A DNA stretch of 64,000 bases, taken from the NCBI GenBank assembly GCA_008694505.1, contig VZDJ01000594.1:5300086-5364085 (forward strand), read 5' to 3'. Shown piece after piece: positions 1 to 12,247 of this stretch (position 1 is the first letter of the stretch; the number at the start of each line of letters is the position of its first letter). The notes beneath the pieces were generated by a model, which made no database searches, was not told where the DNA came from, and was given only the letters and a program-made list of their open reading frames with translations. This stretch comes from Cyanoderma ruficeps (taxonomy: Eukaryota > Chordata > Aves > Passeriformes > Timaliidae). The translations under genes were made by a program, and so were the position numbers.

Positions 1-58
1 ATGGGTGGATGGATGGATGGATGGATGGATGGATGGATGGATGGATGGATAGACAGAC

Positions 59-123
<65 letters not shown>
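1..123. repeat. Compound GGAT / GACA / GATA microsatellite
   Basis: Bases 5-50 are an almost perfect GGAT tetranucleotide array, followed by two GACA units (51-60) and a perfect GATA array to about base 123. It starts at the window edge, so the full length is unknown. It lies in an intron of NCKAP5. Mixed GATA/GACA arrays are the Bkm-type simple repeats known from vertebrate genomes. No further function is visible. Confidence 0.97.
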
Positions 124-203
124 TTAGCTGTATCTGAGAGACATTATTGGCTTGACTAGTTTTACACTCCACCTCTGTGTCTAAGGCCAAATTTTAAATC
201 TTC

Positions 204-830
204 TTCATAGAATCATAGAATTGCTTGTAGTGGAAAGCATCCTTAAATCCTTGAGTCCAACCATTAACCCAGTGCTGCCAAGCCCACCAAACCATGTCCC
301 CAAGTGCCACATCTACACAGCTGTTAAATCCCTCCAGGGATGATGACTCCACCACCTGTTCCAGTGCTTGAAAACCCTTTCCATAAGAATTTTTTCCTAA
401 TACAGAGCCTAAAGCTCTCCTGGAGGCAAATCCAGAGGCCATTTCCTCTTGCCCTATGAGTTGCTGTTTGGGAGGATGGACCAATGCACCTCTGGCTAGA
501 ATGTCCTTTTAGGGAGTTGTAGAGAGTGAAATGAGCTTCTTTTTTCCCCAGGCTGAACACCCCCAGCTCCCTCAGCTGCTCCTCATCACATTTGTGCCCC
601 AGACCCTTCCTCAGCTCCATTGCCCTTTTCTGCACTCACTCCAGCCCTGCAATGTCTTTCTTTAGTGAGGGGCCCAGAACTGGACACAGCCCTTGTGGTG
701 TGGCCTCACCTGCGCCCAGCACAGAGGGAAAATCCCTGCCCTGGTCCTGCTGGACACACTGTTTCATACAGCCAGGGTGCCAATGGCCTTCTTCCTCACC
801 TGGAACATCCTGGCATGTCTGGGAAGACAC
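204..830 (-). mobile_element. CR1 LINE fragment, 3' end, antisense
   Basis: The block starts with TCATAGAATCATAGAAT, the reverse complement of the short terminal repeats that close avian CR1 elements. It continues with typical antisense CR1 3' sequence: GAGTCCAACCATTAACCCAG, CCATGTCCCCAAGTGCCACA, CTGTTCCAGTGCTTG, TTTTTCCTAATACAGAGCCT, CCCAGGCTGAACACCCCCAG, GAGGGGCCCAGAACTGGACA. It is a 5'-truncated, degraded copy of the reverse-transcriptase ORF end plus 3' UTR, with no intact protein. The right border is diffuse. Short open frames inside it on both strands are not genes. Confidence 0.9.
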
Positions 831-1301
831 TGCCAATCCACATCAGGCACAGCAATGCTGACTTGGTTGTTCCAGAAAAAACAAGGAAGGGATCAGACTT
901 CAGAGGAGTACCTTGAAGGCACAGTGCCACTTTGAACTTCTGCCTGGTTTGGTATAGCTCATGTGTTTTATTTAGCTCATGCTTATTACACTGTTCATGT
1001 ATTAATTGCTGATTTATGGTTTTTGTCAGCTGCAAAATGGAACACGTTGCTAGCAAAGTCATTTTTATGCTAACAGAAGACTCTGAAAGGAGACACCAGG
1101 TAGCTCCTGTTTGTCATTACAAGATTTTCTTTAATGTTGTAATGGATGATCAAACAAGCAGAGAAAATGAAGTAGCACATTTTTCAGATTTATACTACTT
1201 TAAAAGTTGTGAGTTTATTTCTTCTTAGTATCTGACATTAGAGCTTTTTACATGCTTCTGTTACCTGCTTTCTAATCTTACTGTTTTTCCTTGTGCTGCA
1301 G

Positions 1302-1421
1302 GGTCTGAGGGAGGAGTGTATAAAGCTGAAAATGAGAGTTTTTGATCTGGAGCAACAGAATCGAACTTTAAGTGTGCTTTTCCAGCAGAAAGTCAAACCA
1401 GCTTCTGACCTCCTCCTTCAG
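1302..1421 (+). CDS. NCKAP5: NCKAP5 coding exon, end of N-terminal coiled coil
   Basis: This 120-base exon encodes 40 codons in phase 0 at both ends. It is flanked by a pyrimidine-rich acceptor (TTTTTCCTTGTGCTGCAG) and the donor GTAGGAAA. The translation begins GLREECIKLKMRVFDLEQQN and continues to a DLLLQ end. Its heptad-like spacing of Leu, Phe and Val with many Glu, Gln and Lys fits a coiled coil, probably the last part of the N-terminal one, which would mediate self-association in this family (inferred). Because the length is a multiple of three with phase 0 borders, it could be skipped without a frameshift. Earlier exons of the gene should lie to the left of the window. Confidence 0.92.
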
Positions 1422-4405
1422 GTAGGAAATGGCCTTTACAGGAAGCAAGCTATGAGCTTTATATTTCTTTAAATTATAAAACACTTCTTTTCAAGGCTGT
1501 GTCTGTAAGTGGGAAATGACAGTTGATAGATTTAATATATTAGAAAATATCTGTTATCTGTACTCTGATCCCATTGAAACTGAAAATGTGTGCCAGTGAG
1601 CTCAGATACTGCCTACAAATCTGGAGAGAGGAGCACACCTGCAGAGTAACTTACTTTTTTAGGTGATTCTTGGCTATGATAAATGGAATGATATGGGTTC
1701 ATTATCCCTCTGCAGGGGAGAAGCTCGTATTCCTTAACATCCTGCTTGATGGTGAGCAGTGTAATTTCCTGTGAGAAGACAGCCCATTTATTTAACTTTT
1801 GCCATATGTGATACTGTCCTGGTTTCAGCTTGCAAGGGTTTAAGTACATCTTCACAGGCTTTAGAGTGATTTTTTTTGCCTATGTTTTATGGGAGGATAC
1901 AGCTGAGGAACCAATTGACCCTTGTCTCCCTCATTTGCCAATTTGGAATTCTAAGAGATGTTTCAGTATCTTTCATCTTGCAACGTGTGTTATTGTGAAT
2001 GAACCCATCGCTTTGTCATCCTTTTGCAGAAGGGGAAATGCTTTGCAGAAGTTCCAGCAAATCAGACCATGAGCTAGGAGAGCAGCAAATGAGGACTAAT
2101 TAGAACTTTGCAGGACATGTCAGCTACATAAATGATATTAAATGTGTATTTTAAACCCTCGCTGCTCGGGATCTGTAACTCAGAGGAAAATGTGGCCCTT
2201 GCACTGTTGTCCAACAGCTGAGGGCTGCTGACTCTTGTCAGGGTGGGCTGGGTTTTCTGCAGAAACATGGTCTGCTCACAGCTGATATTAAAGGCAAGGG
2301 AATCTCCATGCTGAGGGCAAATAATTGTACTTACTGAGGAAGTCTAAAGCACAGGTCACCGTCACAGGGATCTGGGTTCTTGGGTTTTTCTCAGGTTCAT
2401 GTTCTGTCTCTTGATTTGGGTGTTCTTAGGTCAGGACCTCCTCTATTCTGGTTTCTTGTCCCTTGTCCCCTGTTTCCTTTGCTAGTTTGTCCTTCATAGA
2501 CCCCTGTACAGAGGACTGATTTATCTTTATCCATGCATAGTTTTGACACATCCACCCCAGCGTGGCTCTTCATTGCTCACTTCTGCTTTTAACAGTCTCA
2601 TCAGCTACTCCTTCTTCCTGGTTTGGGGCAGCTTTTTCTTCTTTTCCTGTTCCCAAAGTGTCTGACTCCAGCTGATGTCAGCTTGGGATTAGATTGCACA
2701 GAAGTCACATGCTGCACATTCATTGTTCCAGATGCAGTTCCTATTCCCAATTCCTCATGTGGAAACAATAAAAGTGGTTTATTCTGGGAATGCTACAGGA
2801 GTGTTAGATAGCATCTGAAAAGTGGGATCAGCACTTTGACTTGAGATCCTTGAAACTGGATTGTGCAGCAGCTCTGAAAAAAGGTTGAAAGAGGTGAACT
2901 TGCACCAGGTGGAAGAAAGAACCAAATGATCTAACAGGTTTTCCTGAGGGATTCGAACTATTTTATATCATTGTTCTTGCACAGTTTGGCAGGAACTAAT
3001 GTACATAGGTTTTTTTCCCCCCCTTTTCACTTGATTTTTCATTATTGGCTGAGGACAAAAAGGAATTAAGTTCATTCAGAACGTCCAGATCTCCCTGGAG
3101 CAAAATTTGCTGCTGTCTGTTCTCTTGCTATCAAAAGGTTTTAACCCACTAGGTGAAAAAAAAGCAGAGAACAAGATAAGGAAGAACTTCTGTTAAAACA
3201 CTTCATATGTCCTTTTTTACAAAAAAAAAAAAACAAACCCAAACCAAACAAAACAGGAGATCTGTGAGTTTCCAGAATTTTAATTATCCTCTAATTATAC
3301 TTCAGACTCAAATAAATGGCATGTAGTCTGTGATCTTGCAGCCTGAGATGCAACATCTGAAGAAGGATGTTTTCTTAGGACTGAAATTGAGCAAATACTG
3401 TTGTGTGCCTGCATAAAATGAAGGAACAGTTTGCATTATGTCTAGTTGGAAGTGCACAGAGCCCAGATTTAGAGCAGGAGGTAAATATTGGTTTAAATGT
3501 GTCACTCTACAGAAAAGTTATAAATATGTGCTTAAGGACATTGCTGTTAGATCATGACCCCAATCATGGGAAAGGGTAAATTCTGCTAACTGGGGGTGGG
3601 GGCCTGGGGTGTTTTCACCTTTCCTGTACCCTCTGATACAATATTCTCAATTTTATTTAATGCTGACCTCATCCTAGGAGTACCCACACTCAGTAAAACT
3701 TCAGAATTTGAAGAATGCCATGGTAGAGGGCACATGCTAAAAATAAGTCATGTTAGCTACTTTCTCTGCGTATCAGCCTCTGTGATTTCATTGTGTATTA
3801 CCATAAAATTATTCCATATTTGACATTAGGAGACTCTTGTATTACGGAGTAAGCTTATTTTTAAACTGTAAACCTTTTGGCTTCTCAAATTTCAACAAAA
3901 ACATAGATTTTTTTTTTAATCAAAATTTAAAGATAATTGTAGACCTCACCATTGCCCTAGGTTTTTGTGTGTATTATTGCAAGCAAATAATACATGATTC
4001 ATATGTTTTAGATACCTGATCATTCCTGGGGTTTTTCCAGTGAATGGATTGGTACAAGTGTTTTGAATTTGCAGGGTAATGGCCTGCACACCATACCAAT
4101 TGCACTGTGTTGATTTTGCTCATACGTCTCACACACTTCAAAAGAAACACTCACTTTGCTACCAATTAAAAAAAAAAATTTAATCCATGTAGTACAGTTT
4201 TCATGACTGCCTCAGGAGTCCTGCACTGTAGAAATGGTGTTAAAAGCATTACTTTTTCATGCATTTACCAAAAGTTTAAGTGCTCATGAAGGTGAAGTGT
4301 CTAATAGTGTTTTTGAAGCAATGTCTGTTGAGATATTGTGATTGTGTGTGTGTTGCCATGTAAGTTCCTTGCTGCCAGGAATTTTGGTGTGCTTACTGCC
4401 TGCAG

Positions 4406-4432
4406 GGAGTGACACAGATGCTGTGTCACTCC
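4406..4432. repeat. Perfect 12-bp inverted repeat with 3-base loop
   Basis: GGAGTGACACAG (4406-4417) and CTGTGTCACTCC (4421-4432) are exact reverse complements separated by ATG. Pairing can extend outward by CAG/CTG if one G is bulged. The loop is shorter than that of a typical microRNA precursor. It is intronic. Confidence 0.9.
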
Positions 4433-7400
4433 TGTCATGAAAAGATAAGTTATGCAGTCTCTGGTGCAAAATTTTAGGAGGGTAAAAAGATAATTCAGGT
4501 TTTTATCTCTTCACCTCTGATATTGTAGACAGTTTTAAGAGCTACCCTCTCTTTCTGGGGACCTTCTTTGTAGCTGAAGTGTGTGATTTATAGAGGCAAT
4601 ACTGGAATAGATAAATAAGGAGAAGGCTGATTACCTTTTTTTCCCCATTATTGTTATTTTATAATATTCAGGAAATCGCTCTGAAAAAGCTTTTTTAAAA
4701 TTATGAAGCCTTGGAAAAGTGTTTTGTGTCAGCACTGTCTGAGAAAGAGCAATAGTTATAGTTAAAACCCAGCACAAAAGAGTAAGTAGCTTCTGCCCAA
4801 GCAGCCTTCATTTTCCTCTGTTAATGTGATTACTAAAAAGATTTTAAATTCTGCTTTTCATAGCAAGAGGGGTTGGGAAAGAAAACCAGGAACTCCATTT
4901 TAGTGACTCACCTTGTACTTCACCTGTAAGTGGGACAAAGAGTTGGGGATAATAGCCAAAGATTTAAAACTGAGTAGAGGAAAACCAATTAGAAAAGAGA
5001 AATCTGTGGAAGTAATATACAGAAAGATGCTGAAGGGTTAAGACAGGGATCAGGGGTTGCCTTCTTATAAATATCCCTTTTAAATTTTTTTTGATATTAT
5101 ATAGCTCTGTTTACATAAATTGAAGATGTTTGCTAGATTAATTGTTCCCATTGGAGAAGCCCTGCTTTCACTTCTCACCCAGAAAGTTGTTGTCACAGAG
5201 TTTTTTTATAAACCATGCAGGATTTTTCAGTGAAAAGGGATGAAAAAGTGGCAAGTAGCAGAATTTATTGGGTTGATTTATTTGATTAAATAAGTAATAA
5301 AATTTTCATAGTTGGGAAAGTATAAGATAATATTTCTAATAATAAGATTTACAGTATCCCTGATCTTAAACTATATTTTCATTGCCATTTTATTTCCATC
5401 ATAAAAAATCTACTTTATCAACTCCAGAACCAAGCAGGGGAGGTCTCCTGAAGCATCTATTTTCTCCTTGTGTTTCCCTGGCTAAATTACTTATATTTAT
5501 TACTCACGGACCATCCACACTGTTTAATTTTACACCTAAAATTTTGCCTAAAATTCTGCAGCACAGAGTGTTGAGTTCTCAGGTGGGCAGGTTAAATAAC
5601 AATTACTTTGTGACGACTGCATTGGTATGAGCCCTTTTAATTGCCCGACAGCTCTGCCCTGATGTACAGGACAGAGCGTGGCTGTACAGACTGTGATGGA
5701 GACAGTTGCACAGCTTAGCAGGAAGGGGTAAATTGCACCAACGACATTATTATATATGGGAAGAAGAAGAGGGCACCTAATTGCCCTGAGACCTGCCAAA
5801 AGGAGATGGAATGTCTGGGCTCAGAGCCTGACCTCTGGTGCAGACATCGTTAGACATGATGAAGTCTGAATGCAGGAGGTTAAAAGGGAAGTTGCATTGC
5901 TTTACAGCAGTTAGATCAGTGTAATATTTAAGTGTTTCAGAGAGTAGGTGTTTGAGGGTTTGGAATTAAACCTAACGATGGTCACACACTGTTAGGGAAC
6001 AGTTTGTCAGCATTCCAAAGTACATTTCAGTAAGTGGATTGTTACATGCCCAGCAGCAGTAGAATTTCCTTCTCATAGAAGTCAGGTGCCTGCAGGCTCT
6101 CGAGGGAGCAGGCAGACTTGATAGCAAATCAGCAAATTGTATTTAAAGTTGTGAAAGTCCTGCAGCTGACCTGCTTATTTGCTTACTTCACATTTATTCC
6201 TCTGTATCCATCAGATTGTCAGGGCACTCCTTTCTGCGAATCTGCAGGAAAGTTCCAACTCCAAAGCAAACTGTCCTTTTCTCCTCTGTAAACATACAAA
6301 CATAAATACGGTGTGGCAGCATCTTTATTGAATATTTCCTTACTCAGAAATCAGGACTGGTAGCTTGAAGGAGAAATTAATTCCAGATCTGCTAATTCCC
6401 TCAGCAGTAATTGAATACTGCTTGCAAGTTACGACGTTCTCCAGGGCTGTGTGTATCAACAGAGAAGAAGGTGATCACAAAAATGTAAAGCATGTTTGAG
6501 ATATATTAAGTTTAAACTAGTACATTACCTTTATCCAAGAATTGCATTGCTAGTAGAACCCCTTTTAAGAAGTGTAAGAGTGGATTTGGTCTATTTATCG
6601 TTCTCAAAAGATTTCAGGCAGTAGCCCTGCTGGATTGATTCCTCCAGGTCAAGGCTACCAAAGTGCACAGTTACTGTCATCCAGATCCTCCCCAGGATCT
6701 TCGTGAGCCTCCAACCTTTTAGCCATGAGAAATTATAAGAATAATATATATCTGTATATATATGTTATATCTTCTGTATATCATATCTAGTATGGAATAC
6801 TCAAGTTTTTTGAGACTTTTAAGAACAAATTAAAGAACATTCTTCATGTGAGGATGGTGATGTCATTCTTTCCAATCTTGCATTATTTCAGTAAACTGTT
6901 ACCTACTTACTGTTTGTTCCATATCCTCACTCACCAATAATATCTGGGAAGACAGAAATACAAAACTTTGAAAGTCTGTATTTCATCTCAGCTTAAATCA
7001 TCAACATGTAATAATACATTATAAACCGTATTTATTACTTGCCCTGTTTGCAGCTCCAAATATCTGCTGAAGAATTATTACAGAGATAAAAGATTTAGGA
7101 GAACCGACTGGTTAGATGAATGGGTGACCAAAAAAACAGTGGTGAGGGAAGGAAAGGAAACATCCCCCTTCTGGAGAAACTCCATCTAATCTCCCTAAGC
7201 CATATGATTTCTAGTTTTGAATGTAGAGCAGCAGCACAATACCTGGAAGAATTTGCTGGTGTATCTGATATGCAGCCACCCCTGGAAGGAGCTCCCAGAT
7301 AGGCAGGCTGAAAAAGGAACACAGAAGTATTTGTTATGGATGGTGGATTGAGAGGAGAGGTAGGACAGGATCCCTCACAACAGATCAAACTAAAGCAAAG

Positions 7401-10400
7401 CACAGTGAGAGGGTCAGTGGAGGACAGTATTTTATTATGAAGGACTTAGATCAACCCACCTGATAGGCTTGCTCCATCAGTAATTTGTGTTTTGGTGATT
7501 TACCTTCTTGTCACACTGTTGTCCCTTATTTCAGCAATTCAATTCTTACTGATTTGCTCTCAAACAAAATCAAAACATTAACTTAAGCTCCCAGGGCATG
7601 TAGTTCTGATGAGAATGATAATGCTTTTAAGAGAAAATTACCCCCAGCTGCTCAGCATTCCTCTGTCCAAGTATTTTAACTAGCCTGGAGAGGTTCCACA
7701 GAAAACCACTGAAAGGCTTTCCACATCAACACAAACATGATGTTCTGTGATACAATTTTAAACAGATAAATTTCTGCTACCAAGTCTAAAAATGAGCCAT
7801 TGCCATTATCCTGATGAAAATAAATTGCTACAGCGATAGCAAAACTAGCAAATCAGATGAGCAAATAATCTTCAGGAAAGCCACAAGTGATCCTTGGTGA
7901 AGTATTTATGAATGATTTTGATTGAGGAGAGCAATATTTTTTAAGTTTCGAAGAAATGTAGAGGCATTATTCAAGAGCAAAGAGAGTATTTCAGAGTAAG
8001 CACGTCAGGAGAATGGTGGGGCTGTACTGATGTGACAGGCCTGGACAACAAAAGTGAGATTTTACTGCCAATTTTTTAGACAAAGAAAAATAAGTAACTG
8101 ACACTGAGTGAACCAACAATTTTTCTTTATTCTGTGCATAGATTTTTATTATCAGTGATGATCTACACGATGGCAGGAATGCAATATGGCATTTGAAACC
8201 CGAAGCAAGTATGTGGACGGACAGAGTAATTAAGTACAAGAATTTTGTTCATGTTTTTTTCTTTACTGTGCATATTCCATATGAGAATAAATTTTAAAGA
8301 GGAAGGAATTCCACTGTAGGAAAGAATATTGCTGTATTCCTTTCCAAACCTGCCCTGTGCTTCGCACGTGTAATAAACATTAAAAAGACATGCTTTTTAT
8401 ATGCAGCTATATTTAACCTATAGCAATGCTTAAATTGTGGCTGCTCTTTGAGCCTGTTTGTTGAATTTATTAACAGAGTTTATTAGCAACTTTCCACTTG
8501 AATCCCTGCATAAATGGTCAAGTACAGAGGCTGCGTAGAGACTGGTTGTGAACTTAATGAAAACTCTGAGTTACTCATGTGTTTATATTTTGTGTGACCA
8601 ACATATCCATGTGTTGTCTGATATGTTTCTGGTTTTGCAGTTTGCAATTTATTTATTTTAATATATAGTTGTTGTATTTAAGTCAAGAGTCATTCATTCA
8701 GATTTCCTTTCTAAATGGAAAAATTCTTTCTCGTGGACATCCTGATAGCAAAAATTAGCTTGGATTTTGTTCTAATGTTATCACAGTGTGTGATGTGGTA
8801 CCTATAAGCCACTTGTAACATATAAAAGTGCAAGTTCATGTCATCAGGTCAGCTTTTAAAGCCTCCCCCATTTTGGATTTCCCAGTGGAATAAAATAGTA
8901 GCCACTGCAAGTCCTGCTTAAATGCAGTGTGCTCAAACAACAGGTGTGCAGGGTAATTGTTTCCTCATCATGGTGTGTATTTCACACTCTGTAACTCTCA
9001 AATGGAATACCAAAAGGATGTATAAAATTAACTCAAAGATTTAAAGGGCTCTGTCTTGTGGTAAAGTGGGAATCTATTGAAATTCTAAAGCACTACAGAA
9101 TTATGACCCTTATTATTACAGATCTATGATTTTCTTTTTATTGCGCTAATGGAGCTAAATGTGTAGTTCATTTTTATTTTCTTAAAACTTGGAGATTTAA
9201 AGAAAGGATAACTATGCAAAAGCATATATGAAACAAATAATAGATAAAGGATTAATTTAATCTGTTATTACACTCAATGCGTATAAAACCTCATTTATAT
9301 TTTACTTTATTACTGTGGTTTTGTTACTGTTATTTAAGTGCAGTGGCACTTTGAAGATGTGAAGCAATACAGAATCATGGCTTTTTTACTGAGAAATAGG
9401 TGTGCCAGTAAGTGCTCTGTTTCATAACATTTAAACTGTTCAGATTATATCAGGCTGGTGTGAATTGCTAGTAATGTAAAATTACACATTCCATCAAATG
9501 AAACAAACTAACGTTATGCTAAGGGTTGAAGCACATAAGATTACTCAATAGGTATTTTCTGTTGCCATCTGTTATGGAAAAGAAATAATTTTCCTGTGAT
9601 ACGCTTTATATTTTTTTGTATATTCTTACAGCTACTGCACATAGAAGAAAGGGTTGATAATTAAAATAAAATGTTACTCATAATGAATCATAAAACACCT
9701 ACGGAACCAAACTCATCTTTTAGTATTGAATTTTACTAATGCTCTGCTTTGTTTCCCAAATGACCTATCTTCTTTAATGATAGTTTGGATACTGGTAAGA
9801 TTCAAATTCTCATCCAAAGGCCGTGGCACTATTGACTAAATCTCTGTTGACTTCGCTGAGAATGTGAAATACTGTATTGCAAGATAAAATCAGCACGAGG
9901 TGCTCAGTGAAACTGAAGAGTCCATTAGTGCCTTAACTCTTAAATTACCATCTAGGTATCTCTCTTGATAAGGACGATCTGAAAGGAAAAGTTACCTTTG
10001 TCATTAAATCTTTAACAATGTGATATTGACAGCCTTGAGTTTTTCCGTGTTTTTAGCACTTTTAGACTGCATTCCCACTCCTTTCTTTCTCTAGATGTGG
10101 GCAGGCTGTGTTCCATTAGTCACTGAGCGATGTCTGGGTGCAGCAGGGGCAGTGATTTGTCTGTGTCCTGTGTGCATCACAAGGGCATCTTCAACATTAT
10201 GAATTAAACTCCATCTTACTGCATTAGAAGTATGGAAAACAGACTGCCAAAGTAATGGCATCATGAATTAATAGCAGTGCTTTAAAAATCTCAGCTATAC
10301 TCCCACTCTTCATCTCATCTTTCTGGTATACAATTTCAGAAATGAGCTACTTAATTTTGTAGTGTTTTGATCCTAAATTTTTATATTCGGTTATATTTTA

Positions 10401-12219
10401 AAAGCAGAAATGCTCAATCTTTTTTTTTTTTTTAAGTTTCTATTACTTATTATTAACTGTTTTTCTCTAAATAAGCCTTGTGTACTTTTCCCATACAGTA
10501 GATGCAGGCACAGACACAGGTCTAGACACAATTATTATGAATTATAGATACTATAAGTGTGAGCATGAACCAGAGATTAGCATTGTGTTTTAGAGGCTCA
10601 CTAAGATTTATTTAACTAAATGACCCCTAGGAGATCTTGACAATAATTAGAAATATGGGTACTCTGCCCTGTCACTAGTCTTCACCTGGTGCTTGTTCCT
10701 GGGGGAATAACAAATGGATTTAACCTTTCATTTAGGTCTTCAGGTCCTTCATTCACACGGGACCAGACTTTCAAGTGCTCAGACATTGTGCTGAGCTCTT
10801 CTAAAGATCTGGCCGCTGCCAAAATGGGAGCTGATCCCTTTTGAAGTTCTATATAATACATCCTGTATTATAAGCCCTGCTTTTATCCACAGTGGAAAAA
10901 GCAACAATTCACAAGGGCACAGGTTCCTAGTCAAGAGTTGTTTGGCACAGCTTCTTCTGAGCAGACACAGCTGCTGAGAGGGTTTGCAATCTCAGCCACC
11001 TCAGCCAGAGGTAAAACTTCCAACCTGGGTCAGGCTGCCTCTGGCTGCAGGGTGGGAGAGGGGATTTTTCCATGCCCTTCCATGCCAGACCTAGCTCTAG
11101 CCCTCCCAAGGCCAGTTCAGGTTCTAAGTAAAGCTTGGAGGACAAAGTGCCTTTCCTTCCAGGAGCCCAGCTTGGCCTGGGAGCAGTGACTGGCATTTCT
11201 CATTTCTTATTTTCCACCTACTGGTGTTCCTGCTGGTTGGGACAACAGGAGGGAGGTGCAGATGAACGTGGGCAGTGCAGGGCTGTGTCCCCAGGCCATC
11301 CATGCACTCTCCTTGCTGGCACCAGCACAGGCTCTCCCTCCTCACTGTGCTTCAGCCTTACCTGGGCTGCATGGCCAGGCTGATGGGGAGATCCTTCCAT
11401 GGTTTCTCATCACTCCAGAGTAGGTTGGTGGAACTCCAGAAGGCTGCAGCCAAGGTTTGAGAGGCTTATTGACATCATCAAGTCTCCAGAGTTGTGCTGT
11501 GTCCTACACAAGCCCTGTGATTCTGGTGGATCAGGGTAAACCTAGAAGAACTTGGAAGTGCCATCTGGAAGTCTTGTGGTCAGATTTGGGACTTTCAAGA
11601 ATGAAATACCACTGGAAATGCACACTTATGACCCTCTAGAAGCTTTATTTCTGAAAAGCAGTAGAAGATTGGGAAGCCTATGGGATAATTCCTGTCCTGG
11701 CAGAAATTCTTTTCATTTCAATAGGAGAAGTGAAGCCAATAGTTCGTACCAGCTAGGAGTCTACCCACTTATTCTTTCCAAATCATATTTTTAAGTAAGT
11801 GCTTTGAGGAAAAGGAATAGAATCAAGGACCTTATATCCAAGTATCAAGAAAAATTCTCTTCTTATTAGAAATTATTCTGTCAGAGACAAAAACAATGCA
11901 TTAGAGTTGGAGAGAAAATATGTATGTAAAAGCCTTAAACTAACAATAAAAGTATTTCTTGCAGCTCTCCTCCTACTTTTAAACTCCTTTCAATCCACAT
12001 GACATTTCAACAGTATTACACAGAGAGAAAAAGAAAAAAAGAAGGTGGAGGAATGGAGAAACTTTTTAATGTATAATACTGAGGCAAAGAAAATATGGCT
12101 TGTTTAACATTAACCTTGACAAATTCATGCTCTTGTCATTTAAATGAATGAACCTTTCCAGTGTTTAGATTGCTGGGCCTTGGGAAGCAGCAGTGAGGAT
12201 CACAAAAGCGATGCCCATC

Positions 12220-12247
12220 TTTTTTTTTTTTTTTTTTTTTTTTTTTN
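12220..12247. repeat. 27-base poly-T run ending in an N
   Basis: Twenty-seven T residues are followed by the only ambiguous base I noticed in the window (12247). This is either a long homopolymer that was not resolved in the assembly or the A-tail of an inserted retroposed copy on the minus strand. No recognisable SINE or CR1 body lies beside it. Confidence 0.9.

Noticed and set aside
324..935. Several overlapping open frames near the left edge
   Set aside because: They lie in the CR1 fragment and read across its antisense strand. The copy is degraded and carries no intact reverse transcriptase frame.
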